Shown here: positions 11,816 through 23,764 of the stretch, in pieces | Position numbering within the stretch: position 1 is the stretch's first letter | Layout of the letters: each line of letters opens with the position of its first letter | From: Candolleomyces eurysporus | Taxonomy: Eukaryota; Basidiomycota; Agaricomycetes; Agaricales; Psathyrellaceae | DNA length: 64,000 nt | Direction: 5' to 3' | Assembly (NCBI GenBank): GCA_027579435.1 | Contig: JANBPK010001481.1 | Location: 1 to 64,000 of the forward strand | Position numbers and translations under genes: made by a program | The notes under the pieces: model-generated | Told to the model about the DNA's origin: nothing | The model's database searches: none | Seen by the model: only the letters and a program-made list of their open reading frames with translations

Positions 11816-11868
11816 TGACACCATTCACTTGCTCCATCGTCCTTGTCATCAAGTGGTTGGTGCAACAT

Positions 11869-12050
11869 CCGCCATGAATGTCACAGCCAGTGTTATATCC
11901 GGTCAGTTGTCAATATTCGGATGGAATTCTCAACCGCCACGTTTACTCGTTTCTGGCACCTTGCCTCCTGGGCATGCCTAGAGAATGAAGGGAACATACA
12001 AATACTGCTTCAACCGCCACCTTTTGCTTCAATATCTCGACGCCATTAAT
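11869..12050 (+). repeat. dispersed repeat R1, copy b
   Basis: Second copy of the block at 7014-7250; shared segments include cagccagtgttatatccggt, attcggatggaattctcaac and caatatctcgacgcc. It leads into the remnant peptide gene at 12176. Confidence 0.7.
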
Positions 12051-12175
12051 TCCTCTCATTCATAGGATAGATGTGACAGGTACGGGCGACATCGACTTGT
12101 AAAATCGATATTGCTACAAGGGCGAGGCCACGGGTTGTCTTGCGGCACTCAGCAACACCCTGAGTCGTCGTCCCG

Positions 12176-12335
12176 ATGTACTGGCTTTCGACGGCTCTTC
12201 TACTCCTTGCCGCGGCTTCCGCACCATAACCGTCATCACTGCTCCAGTTGACCCTTGGCCGAGATCAAATTGCAGCGATACCCCTTCCAGGGATGCTAGG
12301 TAGTCCTCCTTGTAGCCCATCCATATGCATGAGTC
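12176..12335 (+). pseudogene. decayed C-x4-C peptide gene (MHWLS type)
   Basis: Starts ATG TAC TGG CTT TCG after cgtcgtcccg, the same leader as the intact gene at 56166. The signal peptide MYWLSTALLLLAAASAP ends in a TAA after 17 residues. In another frame the rest continues as IAAIPLPGMLGS and PPCSPSICM, still C-x4-C, but the stop after the motif is lost. Confidence 0.7.
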
Positions 12336-12339
12336 CGAG

Positions 12340-13150
12340 GGCAAAAGTTCGGGTTCCAAACTCATGTTCGAATTCACGGGTGATTTCCCCCGAAGTCGAG
12401 GGAAGAGCCCGAATTTCGCGCAGAGATAGAAACCAAGATCTAGCTAAAGAAGCTCTATAATCATTGCAACAAACGATATCTTCAAGTTGAACTTCTATGA
12501 TCTTCCCTAAAGGTAGGGAAGCGTGATAATCGCTTGCTATTTGACCAGCTTGTTGGCTTGGCTGTCACAGTAAGGTTTTCTTATCATTCTGTGTCTTGAT
12601 AATCAGTATTGTTTGACTCCAATCTCTGAAGCGTCAAACACGAGGATTGGGCGATAAAAGCCAAACAAATGGCAGGATGTGACTATAGTCAATTTAGATG
12701 CCCTGACGTTGTTTGTACTATCTGGCCATCCAAAGACAGCAAAGTTTCAGAGTACAGATTACGCCAAGTTCCGTTCATATCGTTCTCCACTGGTTTCAAA
12801 ACTCTATTGCTGCTCACGTCCGGCGTGTGTCCTACAGACAGGCAAGAATTGCCTCCGGCTTTGGTCCTGCACGATGTCTTCATAGAAAGCAATGAGGAGA
12901 TATAGTGGAGGCAAGATATCATCGAACATTCAATTGAGGATGTCTTTCCGAATGGTTCATCAAGAAGAGAACAAACTTGAGGCTTGGCTTTGATACGGTC
13001 ATTTGATGATCCCAGAAACTACAAACGTGTGTGTTTGGTACCCAATAGTAATAAGAGACAATGCGGCAAGCTGTGCAAAGCTGTAAAATGTTAAGCTCCG
13101 AAGCACAAGATACCTTTTCAGACGTATTCACTAGGATCGACTCCGGTAAC
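12340..13150. other. duplicated flanking sequence, no gene supported
   Basis: The block 12530-12610 (gcttgttggcttggctgtca ... aaggttttcttatcattctg) matches 7720-7800, showing that the flank was duplicated with the peptide gene. No coding sequence is recognised in 12.62-13.15 kb. Confidence 0.5.
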
Positions 13151-13154
13151 CTTG

Positions 13155-13270
13155 TGGCTCACGATTTTCTCGTCGATTGCTGTAGCTGCGGTTGGAGCGG
13201 CTCTTGTTCCCGAACTCCTCGGTATGCATACTCACCGCCTTCGAGCATCTCTGATCATTACATTGGTGTA
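13155..13270 (+). pseudogene. secreted-peptide gene remnant lacking its start (MTLWF type)
   Basis: TLWLTIFSSIAVAAVGAA is in register with the signal peptide of the gene at 14494, but the ATG has become a non-start (gtaacc for atgacc). The following gtatgcat could be a relic of the first intron. No mature C-x4-C exon was found. Confidence 0.55.
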
Positions 13271-13719
13271 GGTGTGCCTTCTCCAGCCAAACTCCCAGCT
13301 CGAGAGGGTGCATAGGTCGCAATCGCCGGCCGCCAAAGGAAATAGCTGATCTCCCCACAATAGTCGTATGTAGTGACTTGTTCGCAGTTTACGACCCTTA
13401 CGATCCTGATTGGCTTTTCAGCATTAGATCCTTGGGAACTAACACCGCCTGTAACGATATACTACAAGTCTTCACTTAACCAGCTGCTTCCATATAACCC
13501 ATACTTTGAGATACTTCCAAAGAATTCTCTCAACGTGGAAGTAGCCAGTCGTCATCTTGCGACGAGTCTCATGTTACCGCACCACATACCGCCCTGCTTG
13601 ATTGACACCCGGCACTCGACGAAAAACTCTCAGCTGATAGCTAATTAGTCGAAATATTGGGTGAAATTATGCAATGAGCTAATATAATGCTCTTGGGTAA
13701 CCCTCTGTCCGGAGAAGCT

Positions 13720-13800
13720 TCTGCCAGCGGGACTGTGGCCGCAACTCAAGCTAAACGCCATGGGCGCCAATTACCCAATCCAGCTACTGCGCCTGAGATC
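13720..13800 (+). repeat. duplicated flank, second copy of 8080-8155
   Basis: ggactgtggccgcaactcaa followed by cgccatgggcgccaatta is shared with 8090-8135. It extends the duplicated unit upstream of the promoter block R2. Confidence 0.7.
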
Positions 13801-14204
13801 CAAGCCAAAGGATAAGCTCAGTCCCATCTCATGGCATCTTTTAGCTGGCCTAAATCTCTGTAAATGAATCAAGCCTATTCCTTCTCCGAGCTGTGGCAAA
13901 AGAGCGAGGGACTATGCACTCAACTGTATCTTTATCACAACGGACGATCAAATCGCACCTTTGGTCTGATAATCGTTGGGGGGCATGGTTCACGGCGTTA
14001 TATAACGTGCAATGTATTGGCCTCTAACTAAGAGATCCAGCGCGAATCAAACTTAGCTTGTTCCGAGGCATTTTTGACTCGGGTGCTACGGGGGGTCGAT
14101 GCGTGCCAAGACGGTGCTTCCGGCATGTGCAGCCATCACTCCGGCCGCTGATTCCGGTCAAAAATGCCTCGGTACTTGCCGTGCGAAGCATGATCGGCCA
14201 CTTC

Positions 14205-14493
14205 ACACAGGTCTCTATCATGGAAGTAAGCAGTTACGTTGGAAGATTGATAGGGAGCATTCCTTTGAGGGTACATTTCCCCGAGGTTGTTAGGTCGATG
14301 GCGCGCTCAATCTGGGGATCTCGGGGGCCCAGATATGTATATCTACGTGCATGTGCCTTGTAGTGGTAAGAAGACCTTGGCATGCAGCTAGGGGTATAAG
14401 GAGGGAGAGAGCCACTGTACTGAATATCCAGCTCCAAAACAGGCTGCCTTAAGACCTCTTTACTATTCCTACGATTGTCATTTACTTTCTACG
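14205..14493 (+). promoter_or_regulatory. promoter block R2, copy b, with TATA-like box
   Basis: Second copy of 8160-8425, directly before the intact peptide gene. The TATA-like ggggtataag at 14391-14400 lies 94 nt before the ATG. Conservation between copies marks this block as the transcription control unit that moved with the gene. Confidence 0.65.
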
Positions 14494-14772
14494 ATGACCC
14501 TGTGGTTCACCGTTGTCTTCCTTTCAGTCGCTGCTGCGGTAACTGCAGTGGGAGCAGCTCCTGCCCCTCACCCCATCGGTAGGAACAACTCGCATAACAT
14601 CTTTGTGAACAATTCTGATTTTTCGTTGCTATAAAAATGTCTTCCTCACCCAAACTTACCAATTCAAGCAGCTGGTAAGTCTTCAATACTCCAATTTTTA
14701 TATTCATACCAAGTCTCGCTTCTTGCAGTTCCACAAAAGGAAGGAGGTTGCCCTCCCAGGATTTGCGCCTGA
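14494..14772 (+). CDS. small secreted C-x4-C peptide precursor
   Basis: Precursor of 43 residues. Exon 1 (14494-14578, 85 nt) codes a signal peptide beginning MTLWFTVVFL and ending near AVGAAPAPHPI. The last exon (14729-14772) codes VPQKEGGCPPRICA and a stop. Between them a 3 nt micro-exon CTG (14672-14674) sits between a good acceptor (aagcag) and donor (gtaagt); because it is 3 nt, skipping it keeps the frame and gives one 150 nt intron. The mature part has two Cys four residues apart, with the second one residue from the C-terminus. This end pattern, the exon 1 length and the phase-1 junction are shared with the minus-strand cluster at 54-60 kb. Secretion is predicted; function unknown. 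Without the intron the ORF is only 46 codons. Confidence 0.75.
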
Positions 14773-15900
14773 ACAGTTCCCGGAAGGCTGTTATCCACTG
14801 AATCCTAGGAGAGCCAACACCGATTGATACAGCCACTAGCTTTACAAGATTTCACTCATTCATGTGTTCTCGGCTCTTTCCCCGCCCTAGCCCTGTATTT
14901 CGAAATACCAAAGATTGTTTTATTTTATACTTTCCCGTCTTCCTTCAAGAATGCTAGTACTATACCCACACCAGCGCCTACTACTTTGAAGAGGCTTCTC
15001 CGTTGTTGTTCGCGCGAGAGAAAGAAACGAGGATACAGGTGAGCAGCAAAATTTACTCTTTGCCTCAAAACGAGAGGCTTGGGGCGCCACGGTGAACAAC
15101 CGGCGACTGGATGGTGGACGGAAGAGGCGTGCTTCGAAAAACAAGCCACTGGAAAGAGTTCAGTGTGTAGAGGAGGCGAGAGCAGATGAAAGAAGTAAGA
15201 AGTGCGATATGTGGTCGAGAAGCAATAACCAAACTGTACGGTATACCGGTTGCGCCTTGGTTGCGCCAGTGTGTGAGTTCGTTTTCGCGCAAAGCTCACA
15301 CGGCCTAGTCGGAGTTCAGAAGTCGATTATTTGGCCGGGGCACTCGATCCAAACATTGAATAATGTGCACTTTCTCTTACACCTCGCGGTCCACCAACGA
15401 CGTCAATATCATCTGTTGCTATTTCCTAGAAAAGCGAACCCGAATATGTGCTTATAGTGCACGAGAAAAGCTCCATATCCCCGACCCTTCTCTGACCCAG
15501 ATTTCTCGTACATATCCCACTATCTGCTGCGGAGGAGCCAAGGTTACTTACCTCCCCCAGCAGCTAATTGGACATCTCCTATTCCTGCCTTCATTCGAGG
15601 TAGTAGTACGCCGAATTCGGGCCAAACGGATAGGATCTCGTCATTCACCGCAATCGGTAGGATTCCGCCCCCTCGTCTCATTAGTATATGGAACTTTCAA
15701 CTGACAGTCGCCGCACCAGTAGGAATCAGGAACTGCGGAACGATGTCTATTGTCGACGTGAATCCGAATCGCGTTTGACTTGCAGGTTCCTGAGGTCCAT
15801 CTTTGTTTGACTCCCGTCAGGGCACGCTACGGGAGAAGAGCAAGAGGTTCTCTAGCGTTGCTGTGTTCTTCGACAACGCCTTCTCTCCTTGTCAACTGAA
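14773..15900. other. intergenic, no supported gene
   Basis: An overlapping minus ORF (14925-15299) has no domain I recognise. Around 15310-15360 the sequence resembles 6055-6105. No gene is claimed. Confidence 0.35.
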
Positions 15901-15923
15901 ACCACGTTGGTTACAAGTTCACC

Positions 15924-16090
15924 ATATGCCAGTGCTACACCCGCTGAGTCGCGAACATCCGGATGGAAAAAATTACGACGTTTGCGTGTCTCGTTCCTGA
16001 CGCGTCGCGTTATGGGCTTCAGCATGCATGAACGGCTTGCTATGTAATATAAGAAGGAGGGGAAGGCGAAAGATCTCGACGCCATTCGTC
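15924..16090 (+). repeat. dispersed repeat R1, copy c, in GH105 promoter
   Basis: Third R1 copy: accatatgccagtgctacacc, aacatccggatgga and gatctcgacgccattcgtc. It ends about 50 nt before the ATG of the GH105-like gene, and so supplies its promoter. It contains taatataagaagg near 16046, a possible TATA element. Confidence 0.65.
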
Positions 16091-16138
16091 CTGCTATCCA
16101 TCCATCCGTTCATCCACGGTTATTGATTAATTGTCGCG

Positions 16139-17404
16139 ATGCTGGCACGCATCCTCCCACCGATTATCCTGGCCCTTCACCTCGTCCAAGGATGCCACAC
16201 CGCAGGCGACTCCGTAGCCTTCCCCTTCTCGCCCGACTTCAACATCGAGAAAGTCACCCAGCTCGCTCAGACCCTCCCATCCCATTCCTGGGAGTTCGGG
16301 ACTACGGCTGAAGCACTTCTCGAGCTGTATAACCCCGAATACGCAGTGTTTGGTGACGCTCCTTTCCTCGTACCCACTCTCAAGAAGGAGGAGGTCAAGG
16401 GTTTGGCGTACGCTGCGAGCAAGATCAAGCTCGGGGGCAAGGGCTCGGACGGACTAGTGAACGGAAACGGGGCTGTGGGTGATCCGGCGAGTCTGGGTGT
16501 GAGCGCCGTTTTACTTGGGAGGGAGGATGGGAGGTATATGGACGCTGCGAAGCAGACTGTAGGCTACCTCACTGGGAGCATGAGGAGGTGGTGGAATGGC
16601 GCTATCTCGCATCGGAGGGACGTGACTGAGTTATGGTAAGGTTTCTTCGGTTCTTGGTTATGACAAACGAGCTAATGAGCCATAATGTACCCAGGGCGGA
16701 CTTTATTTACATGGCACCTCCCTTCCTCGCCTACTACGCAGCGCACACTCAGAACGCAACTCTCCTCCTCGAGAGTGTGAACCAGTGCCGATGGTATAGG
16801 CAAGTCCTCCGCGCCAACACTACGGCGGCGTACAAAGGCACCTGGCACCACATTATCGGTCCTCAGAGCCCCGACTGGGGCCTCTGGTCGACCTCGAACG
16901 CGTGGGCAGCAGCTGGCATGGCGCGCGTCCTCGCCGTCATCATTAAATCGCCCTTCGCCAAAACCCTGCCATGGAGAGACCAAGCCGCTACGGACCTGAA
17001 TTGGTACATCAGGGAGATCATCGAAGGGGCGATGGGTGCACCGCTCGATAAGGGTCTCCTTAGGAATTATGTGGACGATGCCAGTTGGTTCGGGGAGGTC
17101 TCGGGGAGTGCTTTGTTGGCGGCTACGACGTATAGGATGATGGTGTTGAGGCCGAAGACGTTTGAGGATCCGAAGTATGCGAAGTGGGCGGACGGGATTA
17201 GGAAGACGCTTGCGGGGGNTGGATGCGCAGGGGAGGAGGTATGTTGGTGAGGAGACGGGGGTGGTCGCGCCGGCTGTCAATCCGCTCAATTGGAGGGATA
17301 GGAATCCCGTGAGGACGGGGAGTCCGGAGGGCCAGGCGTTTGTGGTGCTTATGTATGCTGCGTGGAGGGATTGTGTATTGAAGAAGATATGTAAGAGAGT
17401 TTAG
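16139..17404 (+). CDS. secreted six-hairpin glycosidase, GH105-like
   Basis: Likely unsaturated rhamnogalacturonyl hydrolase-type enzyme acting on pectin fragments outside the cell. Exons 16139-16635 and 16695-17404 (59 nt intron), about 400 residues. The start ATG opens a signal peptide (MLARILPPIILALHLVQG). The second exon has the hallmarks of the fungal family: DFIYMAPPFLAYYAAHTQN, then DWGLWSTSNAWAAAGMARVL, then NYVDDASWF with SGSALLAATTYR, and SPEGQAFVVLMYAAWRD at the end. The N at 17219, in a run of G, separates the two frames used; with the run corrected by one base the protein is continuous. GH88 or GH76 would be alternatives, but the GNAWAAAG-like and SPEGQAF motifs favour GH105. Confidence 0.75.
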
Positions 17405-18916
17405 GATAGTCATATACTTGGTCGATATTTTATTTAAAAAATATATGAAATCAGTGTGGAGTAGCAGGGTTCGAACTGAGGACTTGGGGGGGNCCGGCGT
17501 TGATCTCGTTGCCGTTGCCGGCGATGGTGATGTTGACACTGACAGCGCTCGTTTCAGAACTCTCATTACCCCACTCTCATTGTACTTCTAAAGAATAATA
17601 TTAACTGATACCTCTAGGTTTGACCCCGAGAGTCTCCATTGCCATGTTATTCTTGAAGAAGTCGTTGGTCGACAGAGTATGTGACACGCTCGCCTCAGGT
17701 TCGACTGATTTTCAACAGCGCTTCATCAGAATAAGGAATCGTCGACGATCGTTTGAACCTCCAACTGTACGGAAGAAGTCAAGAAAGCTTTTGACCCCAG
17801 CTTCTTTCAATCAACAATGCTCTCCTCCTCGGCTCTCGGTTCCCTCGGGACGCTGCCGGTCTGAGGTCAGATTGCAGTTCCTTGTCTGGGAGGCGGACTG
17901 CTGTTTATGGTTCCCGTATGCTGGGGGCAGCAATGGGCCTCGATGCTGAGCACCTCGATGAGGACGGGTGCTGAGGCCTGGCCTATGCAAAGACCACAGG
18001 GGCGATGTGCTGGAAAGCCCGTGTCGAGGAAACAAGAAAGGGAGAAGACTGGAAATGGCTTTTTCTATTCATTTTGGGGGGATCATGAAAAAACGTGGAA
18101 CGGTGACAAGCGTTGATGCTGGATGTGCGCACAGTTAATTCTGGGGCAACCCCACCCTCTCCTCGACGTCTTTTTTTCTTTCTTCCCCCTGCCATCACTA
18201 TCTCCCCTCCATCGTCGTCGCTGTTGGTTTCGTGCTCGTCCCTGTGCCAGTCGACGACACCGCCGCGCCCTTGAACCCTTTGTCTGTCGAGACAAAACGT
18301 GCATTCCTGGTGTGGTCGCTCGGACCTCTAGCGGTCTTGTCTCGGACCTTGTGTTTATTCGACGTTTTCGAACAAGACGCGCAGCAGTGAGGGACCAAAA
18401 GGTGAGCGAACTATATAGGGACCGATTGGCTCGGGTACTTATGCTTTGCTCTATTACCTCTTAGACCTTGATCCTACGTCTTCGAGGTCGTTGAACTCGC
18501 GTTAGACGGTGCCCTCGCTGTTTGACTGCTTCCTCTTTCCCAGAATCCCTCTGCTTTTCTTGTGGCGACCCCACACAACGGATTTCCGCCGACACAAGAG
18601 CGGCATTTCAACCTCCGTTCGTATTTCTTATTTTTGCAAAAATATTTTCTGTCTCAGTGCGGCTCTCTTACCAGAACCACCACCTCCCCCACAACGCCCA
18701 GTGAAGACCTCCACCTATTTCTACCCAGATACCACTAGCCCCGCCATTGTCCAAACGTCTATCAGATACACCCCCTTCCTGCTTGTGGTCCCTAGCACAT
18801 TGCCAGTTAAACGCCCACACGTTAGCAGTCAACTACAGGCGATTCTGTACCCCGCCAAGCCCTTGCGAGCTTTAACTCGTCGGAGAGCAATTTAGCTTTC
18901 TGGTTGGTTTAGAAGT
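17405..18916. other. intergenic region and probable long 5' leader
   Basis: About 1.5 kb without a supported gene. From about 18120 the plus strand becomes rich in C and T with many short ORFs, as expected for the promoter and 5' leader of the RRM gene that starts at 18917. N at 17493 lies in a G run. Confidence 0.45.
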
Positions 18917-21900
18917 ATGAACACGCCGCCTCGCTCGCCTTCTCCCCCCTCCTCCTCCTCGTCTTCCACCACCAAGCCTAGGCGGAGCGGCGGAAACACG
19001 CCCACAGAGCTAGGACCATCTAACGACGACGGCCCTGGAAACACGCCAAGTGCTAGTCAAGCCATGGCGAGCCCGCCTAACGAGCCCTCCCACGCCGGTC
19101 CCGATACCGCCACTGCCACTGTGCCATCCAACGCGGAGGACGTTACAGTCCGCGTGGATAACGCTTCTGGCGTTGGCCTGGTGGTAGACTTGGACGACGT
19201 CTATCTGGATGGCGAGCAAGATCAGGAAGCCGCGTCGACCCATTCGGCTTCTAGCGAGGATGTGGAAATCTACCTGAACGACTTGGGAATGGATGCCTCT
19301 GGAGCTTCTGGCAGGGTATTTGGTATTCAAATGGCTGGTATGTCGTTCAATCGCTCTTTTCCTTTTCGTTTGCTTTGGTCGCTTTCATCTTATCTTATCG
19401 CCCGGTTACTTGGTATATCGCCGGTTATGACTCCCTGTTCCTGTCCTTTTGTTGGGCGCCCTTTCCTCTTTCATGAGTATCCGCGATGGCCGTCCACATG
19501 CCCACCCAAGGCTCTCTTATTTTCCCCTGCATTTTATGGTGCTCTGCTCGTTTCGATGATTATTCCGAGTCGGCGGTGCACCCTTAATTATGTCGCCGTG
19601 CATATTTGTGTGCAACGGCATATGGAAGCATTGAAGGCGGATGCATACATGTTTGGCCATTGAAGTCGATGGACATACATTTAGAGAGGCGCTGACCATT
19701 TTTTTCTGTCCTTTCCCCCTCCCCTTGCCTTTCTACGACCCAAACACTCCCTTGCACACCCTTACCGGCCTATCTATCTAAACCCAACACTAACCTGTTC
19801 TACTTTAGACGAACCGTCTGCAGCAAACTCACCTATCGCTCCCTCTGGTGGACGCGCGTTCACTTCGCCTCGCCAGGACTCTATCCCAATCAATCAAGAA
19901 GCATCTAGTACCCCTTCGGTTCCTCCATTGCTCGCACCGAGTCATTGGAACCTGCATACTACGGAGCTTTGCACCAATACCCAAAACGCGACCAAGGGCA
20001 CAACTACTAGTACCCTCACCAGCAGCACTACTCCGGATTCACCTACCAACGCCGGTCCCACTACCACTACCACAACTATCGACACCGATTCTGGTCCAAG
20101 CCTGTCGGCTAGGTCTACGTCAACACCTACGTTACAGCCCAGTCAACAGCTCGACTCACTCGAACTTCGCAGTCAATTACTGTCCCCTGTCACTGTTGTC
20201 GATTCCCCGCGCGCCCCGCCTGTTACGAAGATGAGCACCGTTCCGCTGCCTGACATGGATGATCATGACGATCCCACCACTTTGTTGCCGAGGTCTATGG
20301 AGCAGATGGATATTCGAGAAGCCGAGGCAGAACTGAAGAGGAGCCCGCAAGATAAGGCAAGGATGAGAGGGCTGTCTGTTGCGAGTGGCGGTATGAAGGG
20401 GACTGGTGTGTCTTTTGGTTCCACGCCTCCGCCGGTCTCTCCACTCCCTGCTCTTCCAGGGCCTCCTCCCACCACTGCGCCACCCAACATGTCTTCGTTC
20501 CCCTCTGCTTCGTCGTCTTTTGGCCAACAGAATCATTTCGAGTCACACTCCGGTACCCCCTCGAGGACTGGATCTATCCCGTCTACTCCAACCATTGGGG
20601 GTGTTATGCAGTCGACGACGAGCTATACACAGAGTCAGCCCTTGCCACAGCTCCCCACCTTTGCGCCTGCATTGAGTGTTATCAACGAAGGAGCGAAGGA
20701 TGATTTTCACCTGGATGTCATCGGAGTTGGCAACGAGGATCGAATGACGGAGTATGGCGTGTATGCTGGAGAAGGGGAGGACTTGCAGATGAACAGAGCG
20801 GAGACTCAGTATCGGCCACAGCAACGACAGTCGAACAACAGCTCCTCGAACGTTACCATCTTACCGATGTACCAGCAGTACGGGGGGATCACTGTTTCGA
20901 ATTCGGTCGTCTCATTCACCAACAACGATTCTTCTACCACGGGCCACTCGACCACTCCCCCGTCTTCCTCAGCTTCCAGCCCCGAACATGCCGGAGGCTT
21001 ACCTTTGAACGAGCAGCAAAAGACGCCCAACGTTTATATTAACGGGTTGCCGCCTCATTTCCCCGAGGAACAGTTGCACGCCTTGGCTTCGCCGTTTGGG
21101 GAGGTCAAGAGTGTCAGGACGTTTACGAGGCATGTTAGGGATAGCGAGAGTGGCTATGGTTTCGTCTTGTGAGTTCTCCCTAGTTTCTGCCTTTACATGG
21201 TGATTGCTCACGCTTTTTTTAGATTCGAGACTGTTGAAGCGGCCGAGAGATGTATCATCGCTTTGAGGCGATATAGAAATCTGCATCCTACCTTTTCTAA
21301 GGTTTGTCGTCTTACTGCTTTCTCTTTCGTTTCACAGGCTGACGAAGCAACGTGTAGCAAATTCACAAGATTCCTGGAACTATTTATGCCCAGGTCAACA
21401 CGAACATGCAAGGTTCCGATGAGGACACGTCTGGTTATCATTGGGATGGGAGCAATGTGGTCGATGATGAAGAAGCGTCGTTCAAGGCGAGGATGGAGGC
21501 CCTCGCGGATCCGACGAGCACAAACTTGTACATGGAGGGACTGCCTTTGAGTATGGACGAACCCGTACGTCTTTTGCGCCTTTTTTTTTTATCTTTTTGT
21601 TGACGTGATGGCGTGTCCAGACTCTTTCTGCGCTTGTTACGCCTCACCGTGTGGTTAGCAGCCGGTTCTTCCAGACGAGGTTGAGTAATCCGCCGAGGAT
21701 TATTGCGTTTGTCAGGTATGTGTCATTGATTACGACTTTGGAGTGTTCATTGACGTTCTTTCACTCGTCTAGATTGGATACGAGACTCGGAGCTGAAGAA
21801 GTCATTGAGAAATTGCATGGGAGGATGGTGAGAGGATGGAACGATGCTGGGAGTCGGATTAGTGTCAGGTTCGCGGATACCGCCGAGCAGAGAGAGTTGA

Positions 21901-23764
21901 GGGTATGTTACCCTGTCCTTGTCGTTCTGTCCACTCTTTACTAATTGTTACCTTACAGCGCCAGGAACGAACTATGAAGGAAGGTGGCGCTACGGGCGAA
22001 GCATCTCCTGGTCGACTCACTATTGCTCAAGCTGCCCTTTTGAATCTCCGAGGACAGGATTTGCGAACTGTCGGCGGATCGTCCTCTGTGGCGTCGTCTG
22101 GATCTCCCCTTGCTACTTCCCTACCGTCGGTCACGTCGCCTCTTGCCATGAAGAGCACTCCTGTTATTGGAACGAGAGCTGGCGGATGGGCTGGACGTGA
22201 TCCTCCCCCTCATTCGGCTGGTCTGCAAGGAATCTCGGGTCGGGAGATTATTGGGTCGTCTAGAGAGTATGCGATGACCTCTGCGCTGAGTGGGTTGGCG
22301 CTGGGAGGTGCCACTACGGGTGGAGTTGGAGGCGCCACTGGACGTATTGTGAGGTTGGGGAATGGAGCTGCGGATGTTGATTATGGGTCCGCGTTTGCTG
22401 GGAGCCCGATTGGAGCTGGATCGATTAGTCTTCAGCAACAGCAGCAACGACAGTATCATTTGGATGGGAAGAGCGAGGGGATGGCTGGGATGGGGATCGA
22501 CTATCCCGCAATTCCTGGACGACGAGACTCGGTTCCGATGGGACATCAACTTCAGGGTAGCGTTGGTGGGAGAGAGGGGATGATGGATCCTGCGATGAAG
22601 GCCTTGCTTGACTCACTTGGCGGCGGTGGAAGCTTTGGTGACCCGCAGCAGCAAGAGTATTATCGTCTTCAGCTTGAACGTGGGTTGGCGGCGTACGATC
22701 AGCAGCCGTATAGTCATCATCATCCCCGTCATCACCAGCCTACGGTCACATCGACTGGCTATTTGGGCAGCGGAGTAGCGTCGACCCATACGGGGTATAC
22801 GCCGACGGAGGAGTATATTATGAGGGCTCATGCGGAGAGCGCTGCAAGGCAGCGAGAGCTTCTCCACCAGCAGCAGGTGGCGCAGAGGAAGAGGCCTACT
22901 CCGTTGGATTTGGGGAGGCAGAGTGGTGGGAGGAGGCAGGATGAGGTTGGGGCTGATATCGGGATGGGGGNTGAGGGGGTATAGAGCTCNAGGCCNTCGC
23001 TCGTTGGGATGAATGAAGAGGAGGTCTTCCATGCGCAGGGTCGTGGTGAGGAGCAGGCTCAGATGGAGGCTGAAGCGGTCGAGCAGCAGCAACAGCAAGG
23101 GGGCCACCATGTGCATACGAGGGCGACGACGCACCCTCATCAACAGAACCACCAGCAGCGTCATTCGATGGCGGTGGGTCATCAAGGAGGTGCATCGTCT
23201 ATGGCCGTTGGTGGACCGTCGGCGACTGGACGTGGTCAAGGCCGGCATTATCAGCATAATAGCATGAGCGTGGCTAGTACGACTGTGTTGAGGACTCCTC
23301 AGCATGCTTCTGCTGCGACGATGGGTGGGAATGGGAATGGTCAAGTGGAGTGTCAGCAGCAGCCCCAGCAGCATCAGAAGAGGATGAGCATTGGTGGACG
23401 GAATTCGTACCATGCGCAAAACCAGCAGCAGCAGCAATCGATCACGGCGTCTCAAGCTCAGCCTCAGCAGCGTCAAGAGTTGTATGAAGATTCGTTGTCG
23501 AATTCGCCTGCATCGTCGACCGACTCGCCTTCGTTGATTTCGCCTGCGTTGACGTATTCCTCGCAGACGCATACGCCGTCGACGTTGAGCCCTGCTACGC
23601 CTTTCTTTGGGTCGTTCAATAGTCAGGGTGAAGCGTTTAGAGGTGCGGGAGTTGAAGGCGCTACTAGTGGAAAGGGTGTTGGTGCTGTGGAGTCGACTGG
23701 TAGCGGTGGAAAGAATGGTGCTGGTGTTCAGGTTGGCCAAAGCATGAAGACGAGGTTGGCGTGA
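18917..23764 (+). CDS. tandem-RRM RNA-binding protein
   Basis: Predicted RNA-binding regulator of about 1300 residues. Exons: 18917-19337, 19809-21168, 21223-21301, 21358-21564, 21621-21715, 21773-21902, 21959-23764. The long N-terminal region is Ser/Thr/Pro-rich. RRM 1 begins NVYINGLPPHFPEEQL and its RNP1 is GYGFVLFE, split by intron 2. RRM 2 begins TNLYMEGLPLSMDEP and contains RIIAFVRLDTR and GSRISVRFADTAEQRELR, a form conserved in fungal two-RRM proteins related to MSSP/RBMS. The C-terminal third is Gln/His/Gly-rich and probably disordered. Ns at 22971, 22990 and 22996 surround a frame break; the downstream frame stays open to 23764, so I treat it as one gene. The first intron (471 nt) is far longer than the others (54-57 nt). 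Confidence 0.85.

Noticed and set aside
14494..14772. Hydrophobin or cerato-platanin-like secreted protein
   Set aside because: Far too short, and only two or three Cys instead of the eight of hydrophobins.
17465..17490. tRNA-like agggttcgaactg
   Set aside because: Same reason: isolated TTCGAA without pairing arms.
22613..23740. Minus-strand ORF of 375 codons
   Set aside because: Arg/Leu-rich antisense of the Gln/His-rich tail of the RRM gene; no start or domain of its own.
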